From Terriglobales bacterium (GTDB taxonomy: Bacteria > Acidobacteriota > Terriglobia > Terriglobales > Acidobacteriaceae), in NCBI GenBank assembly GCA_035561515.1, contig DATMXP010000052.1, forward strand, positions 62,001 to 126,000: DNA of 64,000 nucleotides, in the 5' to 3' direction. Positions 42,081-50,098 of the stretch are shown one piece after another (the first letter of the stretch is position 1; each line of letters starts with the position of its first letter). The notes beneath the pieces were generated by a model. That model had not been told where the DNA came from, did not search any database, and saw only the letters and a program-made list of their open reading frames with translations. A program made the position numbers and the translations under genes.

Positions 42081-43772
42081 TTACGTCTGCAGCACTCCCA
42101 CGCTGAACTTCGGCACCTCGGGGTTTAGCGTCGCAGCCGTTAGTGCCGCGATAATCGCGTCGCGCGTGTCCAGAGGATCAATGATGGCGTCCAGCCATAG
42201 CCGTGCCGCGCCGTAACGCGGGTTCATCTGCTGGTCGTAGGTGTTCTTCACTTCGTCGTAAAGTTTCTTGCGATCGGTTTCGCTGAGCTTGTGGCCATTG
42301 CGTTCCAATTGCTTGATCTTGATTTCCACCAGCGTTCCCGCCGCCGACTCGCCACTCATCACCGAGTAGCGCGCCGTTGGCCACGCGAAGATGAAGCGCG
42401 GATCGTAGGCCTTGCCGCACATAGCATAATGCCCGGCGCCGAACGAACCGCCGATGATGACTGCGATCTTCGGCACCACTGAATTCGAGACGGCATTCAC
42501 CATCTTCGCGCCGGCTTTGATAATGCCGCTCCACTCTGCGTCGCGTCCGACCATGAAGCCGTTCACGTCGTGCAGGAAGACCAGCGGCACCAGGTTCTGG
42601 TTGCAGTCCATGATGAAGCGCGAAGCCTTTTCTGCCGACTCGGTGTAGATCACGCGCCCGAACTCCACGCGCTTGTGGCCCTGCTCATCCGTCTGGTGCT
42701 GGTGCGCGGCCTGGTTCGCTACGATTCCAACCGCATGGCCGCCGATGCGCGCGAATCCGCAGATCAGCGTCTTGCCGTATTCGGCCCTGTACTCATCGAA
42801 ACGCGAGCCGTCCACAATGCGCGCGACGATCTCCTTCATGTCGTACGGCTGCGTGGGATTCGATTGGTAGATTCCATATAGTTCTTCCGGCGCGTACAAC
42901 GGCGGATCGACCTTGTTGATGTGATCGAATGGTGCCCGTGGACGCGCACCCATCTTCTCCACCAGAGAGCGAATCCGTTTCAGGCACGATTCGTCGTTTG
43001 GTTCGTGGTAGTCCACGGTGCCGCTGATCGCCGAGTGCATCTCCGCGCCGCCCAGTTCTTCGGCGGAAACTTTCTGTCCGATCGCCGCTTGTACCAACGC
43101 CGGTCCGGCAAGAAACAGACCGCTGCCGTCGGTCATCAGTACGTGGTCGCACATCACCGGCAGATATCCGCCGCCGGCTACGCACATGCCCATGATGGCT
43201 GCGATCTGCGGAATGCCCTTCGCCGACATCACGGCGTTGTTGCGGAAGACGCGGCCAAAGTCATCGGTATCGGGGAAGACATCTTCCTGCAGCGGCAGGA
43301 ACACGCCTGCCGAGTCCACCAGGTAAATCGTGGGGATGTGGTTGTCGATGGCAATGTTCTGCGCACGAATCACTTTCTTGGCCGTCATCGGAAAGAACGC
43401 GCCGGCTTTTACCGTCGCGTCATTGGCGATGATCATGAATGTGCGGCCATGGATTTTGCCAAGCCCTGTAATCACCCCAGCGCACGGAGCGCCGCCCCAT
43501 TCCTCATACATCCCGAATGCCGCATAAAGCCCAAGCTCAAATAATTCGGTGCCGGGATCCAGCAGCAGGTTCAGGCGCTCGCGGGCAGTCAACCGCTTCT
43601 TCTGATGCTGGGATTCGATGGCCTTCTTTCCTCCGCCGAGAACGAGTTGCTCTTCCTCGTTTCGGAGCTGATAGACAAGGTCGGCCATGGCGCGCATGTT
43701 CTTTTCGAAGCGCTGCGACGTGGGATCAATTTTGCTGGGGAGAACGTTGCTGGAAGTGGCGGTTTCGCTCAT
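42081..43772 (-). CDS. Acyl-CoA carboxylase carboxyltransferase subunit (methylcrotonyl-CoA carboxylase beta-like)
   Basis: 563 residues from ATG 43772; the upstream 31 codons in frame look untranslated. Two crotonase-type carboxyltransferase halves: N half with TARERLNLLLDPGTELFELG, GKIHGRTFMIIANDATVKAG and MGMCVAGGGYLPVMCDHVLM; C half with VPLVFLHDVNGFMVGRDAE, GGSFGAGHYAMCGKAYDPRF and AWPTARYSVMSGESAAGTL. It transfers carboxyl from biotin to an acyl-CoA. With HMG-CoA lyase behind it, methylcrotonyl-CoA is the likeliest substrate; propionyl- or geranyl-CoA are alternatives. No biotin carboxylase subunit is in the window. Confidence 0.88.
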   Translation of the reverse strand: MSETATSSNVLPSKIDPTSQRFEKNMRAMADLVYQLRNEEEQLVLGGGKKAIESQHQKKRLTARERLNLLLDPGTELFELGLYAAFGMYEEWGGAPCAGVITGLGKIHGRTFMIIANDATVKAGAFFPMTAKKVIRAQNIAIDNHIPTIYLVDSAGVFLPLQEDVFPDTDDFGRVFRNNAVMSAKGIPQIAAIMGMCVAGGGYLPVMCDHVLMTDGSGLFLAGPALVQAAIGQKVSAEELGGAEMHSAISGTVDYHEPNDESCLKRIRSLVEKMGARPRAPFDHINKVDPPLYAPEELYGIYQSNPTQPYDMKEIVARIVDGSRFDEYRAEYGKTLICGFARIGGHAVGIVANQAAHQHQTDEQGHKRVEFGRVIYTESAEKASRFIMDCNQNLVPLVFLHDVNGFMVGRDAEWSGIIKAGAKMVNAVSNSVVPKIAVIIGGSFGAGHYAMCGKAYDPRFIFAWPTARYSVMSGESAAGTLVEIKIKQLERNGHKLSETDRKKLYDEVKNTYDQQMNPRYGAARLWLDAIIDPLDTRDAIIAALTAATLNPEVPKFSVGVLQT

Positions 43773-43892
43773 ATAAGGATTCCGTATGAAATCGAACCAA
43801 CTAGGGTATAGGAGCGGGACAAGAACGGCTAGTGGGCTGCCGCACGGAACTTCGTGACAGCACAATGCGTATCATCAGGCAGAGGCACTCGC

Positions 43893-44093
43893 ATGCTCAC
43901 ATTCATCTTGTGGTGCATTCTATTCGTGATCTGCTGGCCGCTGGCGCTGCTCGCGATCTTGCTGTACCCGCTGGTTTGGCTGTTTCTGCTGCCGTTCCGG
44001 TTGTTGGGAATTGCGGTGGAAGGCGCGTTGAAACTTGTTTGGGCCGTAGTGACGTTGCCCGCTCGCCTCCTGGGTGCGCCGGGCCGGCTTTAG
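43893..44093 (+). CDS. Small hydrophobic membrane protein
   Basis: 66 residues from ATG 43893, with AGAGG about seven bases upstream. Two very hydrophobic helices (LTFILWCILFVICWPLALLA and LLYPLVWLFLLPFRLLGIA), then an amphipathic helix ending LPARLLGAPGRL. No family recognised. It is divergent from the acyl-CoA carboxylase and its stop overlaps the stop of the hydrolase gene on the other strand (TTAG). Confidence 0.6.
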   Translation: MLTFILWCILFVICWPLALLAILLYPLVWLFLLPFRLLGIAVEGALKLVWAVVTLPARLLGAPGRL

Positions 44094-44782
44094 AGATGCT
44101 TCTTCAGGAACGCCAGTGTTTTCTGTGCCGCGTCCACCATCGTTAGCCCGGAGAAGAAATGCCCCACAGCGGGGTAGATCTTCATCTCGTACGCGCTGTT
44201 TGTCTTCTTGAGCAGAGCTTCCACCTTGTGCGCCTCCGCGACAGGAACGATGTTGTCCACCTCGCCATGCAGTATGAGCGTGGGCGGCATCTGCGCACAT
44301 TGAGCGGCAAGCTCTTCCGGAAGTCCTCCGCAGAATTCCACGACTGCCTTCACCCGCGGATCGCGCGATCCGACTGACAACGCCAGATATCCCCCGAGCG
44401 AAAATCCAATCAGGCCTACGCGGTCTTTCTGCACTTGCGACAGAGTTCCCACATAGGTCATCGCGTCGCTGATCGTTTCCATCCACGGGACGAAGTTCTC
44501 AAGAATAGTGGGTTGCGTTGCGTAGCTCGTATCGGTGCGCTCGAAGTAATGCAGGAGGAACACTGCGTATCCGCTGGCGGCGAGCATACGTGCAGGCTGG
44601 TCCGAGAATGATTCGCGCATGCCGCCGGAACCATGCAGTGCGATGACAGCAGGGAACTGTTTCTCGGCAAGAGGCAAAAAGCGATCGATGCGGATCTGCT
44701 TATTGTCACTCAGAAATGAGTCGGTAGTTTTCTGGACCTGGTGCTGTGAAAGGATGGCGCTAAGAGAGTTTAAGAATGACAT
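44090..44782 (-). CDS. Dienelactone-hydrolase-family alpha/beta hydrolase
   Basis: 230 residues from ATG 44782 (an upstream Met at 44803 is possible). Alpha/beta-hydrolase: oxyanion region FPAVIALHGSGGMRESFSDQ, nucleophile elbow GLIGFSLGGYLAL (Ser instead of the Cys of classical dienelactone hydrolase), Asp in LILHGEVDNIVPVAEAH and His in IYPAVGHFFSG. The order and spacing fit a cytoplasmic esterase of the DLH family. Substrate unknown. Confidence 0.85.
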   Translation of the reverse strand: MSFLNSLSAILSQHQVQKTTDSFLSDNKQIRIDRFLPLAEKQFPAVIALHGSGGMRESFSDQPARMLAASGYAVFLLHYFERTDTSYATQPTILENFVPWMETISDAMTYVGTLSQVQKDRVGLIGFSLGGYLALSVGSRDPRVKAVVEFCGGLPEELAAQCAQMPPTLILHGEVDNIVPVAEAHKVEALLKKTNSAYEMKIYPAVGHFFSGLTMVDAAQKTLAFLKKHL

Positions 44783-44878
44783 GATGCCCGTTAGATGCAG
44801 CACGCGATTGCTCGTCGCTTGTCTGTGCTGCGAGTACCCAGCTTCTTCCGTGCGTTCGACACGGATTTAATCACGGAT

Positions 44879-45151
44879 TTAATAGTGATATCGGGCTTGT
44901 AGGAAGTCGATCCGGTTTTCAGATATGCGATATACCAGACGATGTTCCTGAGTGATCCGCCTCGACCAGCATCCGGCTAACACGAACTTGAGCGGTTCAG
45001 GTTTGCCGACGCCATCGAACGGATCTTTGATCGCTGCTTCAACCAGTTCGAGTATACGGAGAGCAGTCTTGCGATCCGTTTTTACCCAATAACTCAAATC
45101 CTGGCGGAACTCGGGATGAAATACAGCATGACGATCAACCTGCTTCGCCAA
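44879..45151 (-). CDS. yoeB: YoeB-family mRNA interferase toxin
   Basis: About 90 residues from TTG 45151, which has GGGAGA just upstream; an earlier TTG at 45178 is also in frame. Family hallmarks: SYWVKTDRKTALRILELVEA, DPFDGVGKPEPLK, WSRRITQEHRLVYRI and the terminal RYHY. The Glu, Arg and His of the RNase site (EPLK, WSRRI, EHR and the terminal HY) are in place. Its start lies inside the antitoxin's end on the same strand, the normal overlap for such pairs. It cleaves ribosome-bound mRNA in characterised members. Confidence 0.9.
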   Translation of the reverse strand: MAKQVDRHAVFHPEFRQDLSYWVKTDRKTALRILELVEAAIKDPFDGVGKPEPLKFVLAGCWSRRITQEHRLVYRISENRIDFLQARYHY

Positions 45152-45422
45152 GTCCCATCTCCCGGCGAAGTTTCTCAATCGACTCTGGCTTAACCTGCTT
45201 CTTAGTGGCGCGTGCTAATGCCGTAAGCAGCCGTTGGGCGTTCTTGGGCGAACGCAACAGGTGCGCAGTCTCGATAAGGCTTTCAAGTTCATCTGCCGGG
45301 ATGAGCGCCACGTCCTTTGCGCCCCGGCGCCGAACGATAACGATCTCCTGATGGTCGGTGACATCGTCGAGCACGGACGCGAGTCGCTCTCGCAAACTGG
45401 TATATGTGGTTTCAATCGGCAC
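45135..45422 (-). CDS. yefM: YefM/Phd-family antitoxin
   Basis: 95 residues from GTG 45422, AGGAG seven bases upstream. N-terminal Phd/YefM DNA-binding fold (ETTYTSLRERLASVLDDVTD, EIVIVRRRGAKDVALIPADE) then a C-terminal helix that masks the toxin (SPKNAQRLLTALARATKK). It lies directly after a perfect palindromic operator and overlaps the YoeB-like toxin gene, the usual order for this pair. Confidence 0.9.
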   Translation of the reverse strand: MPIETTYTSLRERLASVLDDVTDHQEIVIVRRRGAKDVALIPADELESLIETAHLLRSPKNAQRLLTALARATKKQVKPESIEKLRREMGLGEAG

Positions 45423-45438
45423 CGTAAACTCCTACATA

Positions 45439-45463
45439 TAATGTACAGGAAACCTGTACATTA
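45439..45463. promoter_or_regulatory. Operator palindrome of the yefM-yoeB operon
   Basis: Perfect 11-bp inverted repeat TAATGTACAGG-AAA-CCTGTACATTA. Both arms carry the TGTACA core described for the E. coli YefM operator. It lies 17 bases from the GTG start and covers the likely -10 hexamer (TACATT on the minus strand). Confidence 0.8.
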
Positions 45464-45486
45464 CGTCCACCGACAGCGGCCGTTGG

Positions 45487-46536
45487 CTACACCCCAATGG
45501 CAACGACCTCCAGCTTCTTCAGCGACTCCCCAAATGGCGCCTTTGCCACGCCACGTTCCGTGATAATTGCCGTCACATACTGATTCGGCGTCACGTCGAA
45601 CGCCGGATTCTCGATACGAACTCCATCCGGTGTCATCTGCTTGCCGGCGATGTGCGTCACTTCCTTCGATGAGCGTTGCTCGATCGGGATTTTGCTGCCA
45701 TCGGGCGTTTCCATGTCGATGGTGCTCCACGGTGCTGCAACGTAGAAGGGAATTCCATGTTCTTTCGCGAGCACGGCAACCGTGTAGGTCCCGATCTTGT
45801 TGGCAACATCACCGTTCGCGGCTATGCGGTCGGCGCCAACGATGACAGCTCCAATCTTTCCCTGGCGCATCATCGCGCCCGCCATGTTGTCGGAGATGAC
45901 AGTTGTCGGAATGCCGTCCTTGGTCAACTCCCATGCCGTCAATCGCGAACCCTGTAAAAACGGACGCGTCTCATCCGCATACACATTGATCTTCTTGCCC
46001 GCTTCCACCGCCGCGCGAATGACACCTAGCGCGGTTCCGTACCCGCACGTCGCCAGCGCACCGGCATTGCAATGCGTAAGCACGCCGCCGGAGGAGGGAA
46101 GCAGTACGGCCCCGTTTCGGCCCATCGCTTCGTTTGCGGCGATGTCTTCCACATACATGCGCTGTGCCTCGGTGATCATCGCCTGCTTGATCTGTGGGAC
46201 CGGTAACTCGCTCACTTGCTCGAACCGTTCCTGCATTCGCTTGATCGCCCAGAACAGGTTCACCGCGGTCGGACGGGTTTCCCCCATCGTTTCGCAGATC
46301 TGGTCAAACTGGCGGCGCAACTCGGCGACGTGGTCACCTTCCGCATAGCGCACGCCAAGCGCGATTCCCATGGCCGCGGCGACGCCGATCGCCGGGGCTC
46401 CCCGTACGATCATGTCGCGGATAGCCGTGGCTACGTCTTCGTAATCCTTGCAGGTTACGTAAATCTCTTCCGTAGGAAGCTTCGTCTGGTCGATAAAGCG
46501 AACGCCGTCGTCCGTCCATTCAAGGGTCTTGATCAT
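45487..46536 (-). CDS. mtnA: S-methyl-5-thioribose-1-phosphate isomerase
   Basis: 349 residues. Second enzyme of the methionine salvage pathway. eIF2B-like fold with the MtnA motifs [39 protein letters not shown] (active-site Cys), [36 protein letters not shown] and [13 protein letters not shown]. Catalytic Asp is in GADRI. No other salvage gene is adjacent. The stop is 65 bases before the yefM promoter region on the same strand. Confidence 0.95.
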   Translation of the reverse strand: MIKTLEWTDDGVRFIDQTKLPTEEIYVTCKDYEDVATAIRDMIVRGAPAIGVAAAMGIALGVRYAEGDHVAELRRQFDQICETMGETRPTAVNLFWAIKRMQERFEQVSELPVPQIKQAMITEAQRMYVEDIAANEAMGRNGAVLLPSSGGVLTHCNAGALATCGYGTALGVIRAAVEAGKKINVYADETRPFLQGSRLTAWELTKDGIPTTVISDNMAGAMMRQGKIGAVIVGADRIAANGDVANKIGTYTVAVLAKEHGIPFYVAAPWSTIDMETPDGSKIPIEQRSSKEVTHIAGKQMTPDGVRIENPAFDVTPNQYVTAIITERGVAKAPFGESLKKLEVVAIGV

Positions 46537-46878
46537 AGGTAAGTTCTTCAGTTTGTTCCCAATTTCAGTTTACCAGTCGCCGTTGAATCAGCTCGAACAT
46601 ATACTCCGGAGTAATTGGTACTCTTTTGTGCGATAACTACTAAGTAATTTATGCACTGTTACCAAAGCTGTAACTAACGATAGGTTCCGCAACTCTCTGT
46701 AAGGGGAAAACATCCATTAAAATGAGGAGAACTGGACAGACATCCGAGGAAAATCATGTTTTGAGCGGTTTTCCCGATTGATTTCTGTGCAGGAGTTTAC
46801 ATACTGTTCGCGGCCCATCCCTCACCAGCGGCGCAACCCGAACATTCGATTCGGGTTAGTGTCTGCAGGAGTGCGGCG
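46537..46878 (+). other. 342-base divergent intergenic region
   Basis: Between the divergent mtnA and transpeptidase genes. It is AT-richer than the surrounding genes and must hold both promoters. The ribosome site for the right-hand gene (AGGAG, 46867-46871) is at its end. I see no strong hairpin, repeat or ORF in it. Confidence 0.6.
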
Positions 46879-48132
46879 GTGGCGAAAGTAAATACCATTT
46901 TGGGACCTGGGATGCACAACGGTTCACGCCTCATTCGTCTGCTGTTCGTTGTTACGCTGGCCGCCGTACTTCTTATGCCGGCCGAGGCCGCCACTGTCTC
47001 TAACCGTTATTCGAAATCGAAGTCGCAATCTATTTCGGAATCTTCCCGCACGAAGAAGAAGTTGTCGCAATCGCGGCACAGCCGTCCGGTTGCGAAATCC
47101 GCCACCAAGCGCAAAAAGTCCAGACGCTCAGTTCGCAAGCGCCGTTACTACGAGCACTTCACGGGCAATTCGTACGCCGATAACCAGACGCAAAACGACA
47201 TCATCTCCGGTGAAGATCCGATCGTGCGTCAGGCTGCCATCGATGCCTTGGGCAACATGAATGGAACCATTGTCGCCGTCGATCCTGGTACGGGTCGCAT
47301 CCTGGCAATGGTGAACCAGGACCTTGCTCTTGCCGAAGGCGCAACACCCTGCTCGACTATCAAACTTTCAGTCGCGCTCGCAGCCCTGAACGAAGGCATC
47401 ATCACCAAGGACACAAAGATCAACCTGGGCCGCGGCTACAAGATGAACCTTACCGACGCGCTGGCCCACTCGAACAATACTTACTTCGAAATTCTCGGCA
47501 GGCGGATGGGCTTCGAGAAGGTCGCAAACTACGCGCGCCAGTTCGGACTCGGTGAACTGGCAGGCTGGAACATTACCGGCGAACATCTCGGTGTGTACCC
47601 GACCGAAGAACTGGATCCGAAGCTCGGTGGCGTTGGCAAGATGTGCTCTTTTGGCGAGAGCATCAACATGACGCCATTGCAGCTCGCGGCTCTGACGTCT
47701 GCCATCGCCAATGGCGGGACACTGTATTACCTACAGCATCCGCAGACGCCGGAAGAAGTCGCGAATTTCCGGCCCCGCGTGAAGCGCCACCTCGATATCG
47801 CCGCTTCCATCCCGTCCATTCTCGATGGAATGTCTGGCGCCGTTCATTACGGCACCGCCCGCAGCGTGCGTTACAGCTTTAGCGAAGAAGAGATTCTCGG
47901 GAAGACCGGCACGTGCTCGAAAGACGGCACGCGCTTCGGATGGTTCGCCTCTTACGCGAACACGCAGTATGGCAAGATCGTCGTTGTCATCTTCCTGAAA
48001 GGCGGACGCCCGACGTTCGGCCCGAAAGCCGCTGAACTGTCCGGCAAGTTGTATCGCGCACTCTACGACCAGAACTTCTTTGCTGTGAAACCGGCGACCG
48101 ACCGTACCGGCACCATCGGCGCTTCGCAATAA
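46879..48132 (+). CDS. Penicillin-binding transpeptidase-like protein
   Basis: 417 residues from GTG 46879 (AGGAG seven bases upstream). Signal/anchor to about residue 38, then a strongly basic Ser/Lys/Arg segment (about 40-92), then a transpeptidase domain. Active-site motifs: SxxK as STIK at 159-162, SxN as SNN at 198-200, KTG at 342-344. No PBP dimerisation or glycosyltransferase domain precedes it, so it resembles a stand-alone transpeptidase or a class D beta-lactamase relative more than PBP2/FtsI. Peptidoglycan cross-linking or beta-lactam interaction in the periplasm is inferred. Confidence 0.8.
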   Translation: MAKVNTILGPGMHNGSRLIRLLFVVTLAAVLLMPAEAATVSNRYSKSKSQSISESSRTKKKLSQSRHSRPVAKSATKRKKSRRSVRKRRYYEHFTGNSYADNQTQNDIISGEDPIVRQAAIDALGNMNGTIVAVDPGTGRILAMVNQDLALAEGATPCSTIKLSVALAALNEGIITKDTKINLGRGYKMNLTDALAHSNNTYFEILGRRMGFEKVANYARQFGLGELAGWNITGEHLGVYPTEELDPKLGGVGKMCSFGESINMTPLQLAALTSAIANGGTLYYLQHPQTPEEVANFRPRVKRHLDIAASIPSILDGMSGAVHYGTARSVRYSFSEEEILGKTGTCSKDGTRFGWFASYANTQYGKIVVVIFLKGGRPTFGPKAAELSGKLYRALYDQNFFAVKPATDRTGTIGASQ

Positions 48133-48149
48133 CCACCTTTACACACGAA

Positions 48150-48175
48150 GGCCTCCCAGCACGGGAGGCCTTTTT
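48150..48175. terminator. Bidirectional intrinsic terminator
   Basis: Stem GGCCTCCC / GGGAGGCC (48150-48157 with 48163-48170), five-base loop, TTTTT on the right. Serves the transpeptidase gene and, less strongly, the convergent gene at 48182. Confidence 0.85.
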
Positions 48176-48181
48176 GTTCGC

Positions 48182-48598
48182 TTATTGGCGGACCAGCAAT
48201 TGCCCTTGCGGGTCGCGGAATGTGAATACCTCGTCGCCTTTGGTGATCTGGCGCGCCATCAGTCCATCGTGGCCGCGGAATCGTACTGGAGCCCCCCGGA
48301 CCTCGATTTTGTCTCCGTCGTTGAATTTCCATTTCATGCTGCGCATTACGCGCGCCGGCGCCAGGTGCACTTCATACGATTTGTCTGCGGTCTTCAGCAG
48401 GATGTGCGATCCCAATTCTCCATCGCTTGCGGGGCACGCGAACTCATCGTGCTGAGCGACAATGCCGGCGATCGTGGTCTCCTTGGCAGGATCGTATGCC
48501 ATCACGTCGGATGTAAAACGCACGCCGAAGACGAGCAGCAACGCCACGACGACCAGCACTGCGGCAAGTATTCCGAAGAAAATACTGAATGGTTTCAC
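48182..48598 (-). CDS. Hypothetical membrane-anchored protein
   Basis: 138 residues from GTG 48598, chosen because GGAGG is seven bases upstream; the frame is open to 48691 without a ribosome site. N-terminal membrane helix (FFGILAAVLVVVALLLVFGV), then an exported domain with beta-like segments: EFACPASDGELGSHILLKTA, YEVHLAPARVMRSM, DKIEVRGAPVRF and EVFTFRDPQGQLLVRQ. The alternation suggests an OB-like barrel. No family recognised. Confidence 0.7.
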   Translation of the reverse strand: MKPFSIFFGILAAVLVVVALLLVFGVRFTSDVMAYDPAKETTIAGIVAQHDEFACPASDGELGSHILLKTADKSYEVHLAPARVMRSMKWKFNDGDKIEVRGAPVRFRGHDGLMARQITKGDEVFTFRDPQGQLLVRQ

Positions 48599-48852
48599 GG
48601 CAGACCTCCAGAGAAGAAGTTCCGGGCTTTGTGATACAGACCTGGCAGCAGAACGGGCCAGTGGAAGGCGATTTGAAGGGCCGGAAAGCACGGTATATCC
48701 TCCCGGTTATCTCCAAAGTAAATCCCTGTGACACGCAGTGCAGTGATGGGTGAAGCACGGGATGGTGACAAATCCGTTTCTGGCACACTGACGCAAATCT
48801 GCTACACTCGCCCTGATGATGATCCACTCCACTTCTGACGTGGAGGGCAGTA

Positions 48853-50094
48853 GTGTCCCGCTTGCGAAATTGGGGAATTCGACTGCTCTTTATCCTGTCC
48901 ATCCTTGGGCCAGGATTCATCACCGCCAACGTCGATAACGACGCGGGTGGCATCTACACTTACGCCTCCGCTGGCGCAAAGTTCGGCTATTCGCTGCTCT
49001 GGACAGTCCTTCCCGTCATGGTCGTCCTGACCTTTGCCCAGGAAATTGCCGCCCGCATGGGTGTGGTCACCGGAAAAGGACTGGGAGAGCTCATCCGTGA
49101 AGAATACGGACTCCGCATCGCGTTCCTGCTCATGAGCGCCCTCGTGCTCTGCAATCTCGGCAACGTGCTCTCCGAGTTCGCCGGCGTCGCCAGCAGTATG
49201 GAGCTGTTCGGTGTCAGCAAATATGTTTCCGTTCCGATTGCAGCCGTGATCGTTTGGTCCGCAGTCGTGTTCGGCGATTACGGCAAGCTCGAAAAAATTT
49301 TCGTCTTTCTCTCGTTCCTTTATATCGCCTACATCATCACGGCGGTCATCGCGCAACCGAACTGGGCCGTAGCCGCTCGCCAGACCTTGAGTGTTCCCCG
49401 CCTCTCGCAGCTTTCAGACTCCGCCTATCTCTATCTCTCCGTCGGAATCATTGGCGCCACCATTGCGCCCTGGCAGCAGTTTTATCTACAGGCATCTGTC
49501 GTGGACAAAGGCACACGCCTGCGCGACCTAAAGTATTCGCAGATCGACTCCGTCGTCGGATCGGTCTTCTCCGTCGTCGTCGCGGGTTTTATCGTGATCG
49601 CCTGCGCTGCCACTCTCTACCTCCATGGATTCCGCGAGATTCACGATGCCACCGACGCCGCCCAGGCGCTGAAGCCCCTTGCCGGCAAATATGCTTACAT
49701 CCTCTTCTCAGTCGGATTGCTGAATGCTTCGCTATTTGCGGCGTCTATCCTGCCGCTCTCCACGGCCTACACCGTCTCGGAGGCACTTGGTTTCGAGTCA
49801 GGATTGAACAAGAAGTTCCGCGAGGCACCCATCTTCTACGGGCTGTACACCGTTCTGATCGCTCTGGGAGCAGCGGTCATCCTGATTCCGGATTTTCCAC
49901 TGGTAAAGGTCGCGGTGCTGTCGCAGGTGCTGAACGGAGTTCTGTTGCCGTTCGTGTTGGTATTCATGCTCCTGCTGGTGAACAAGACCGACCTGATGGG
50001 GAAGTACAGGAACTCGCGCGTCTATAACGTGCTCGCCTGGACGTTGACGGTCATCCTCACCGCTCTAACGACATTCATGCTGTTCCGGCAGTAG
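48853..50094 (+). CDS. NRAMP-related divalent metal transporter with atypical TM1 motif
   Basis: 413 residues from GTG 48853, GGAGG six bases upstream. Eleven hydrophobic segments of the NRAMP/LeuT-like fold. TM1 reads ILGPGFITANVDNDAGGIYT, where the usual DPGN metal motif is replaced by DNDAGG, and TM6 reads GATIAPWQQFYLQ rather than the usual (M/A)PH motif. This suits the NRAMP-related group reported for Mg2+ or Mn2+ rather than classical MntH. The substrate is inferred only. It ends four bases from the convergent uvrA stop. Confidence 0.85.
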   Translation: MSRLRNWGIRLLFILSILGPGFITANVDNDAGGIYTYASAGAKFGYSLLWTVLPVMVVLTFAQEIAARMGVVTGKGLGELIREEYGLRIAFLLMSALVLCNLGNVLSEFAGVASSMELFGVSKYVSVPIAAVIVWSAVVFGDYGKLEKIFVFLSFLYIAYIITAVIAQPNWAVAARQTLSVPRLSQLSDSAYLYLSVGIIGATIAPWQQFYLQASVVDKGTRLRDLKYSQIDSVVGSVFSVVVAGFIVIACAATLYLHGFREIHDATDAAQALKPLAGKYAYILFSVGLLNASLFAASILPLSTAYTVSEALGFESGLNKKFREAPIFYGLYTVLIALGAAVILIPDFPLVKVAVLSQVLNGVLLPFVLVFMLLLVNKTDLMGKYRNSRVYNVLAWTLTVILTALTTFMLFRQ

Positions 50095-50098
50095 GGAA

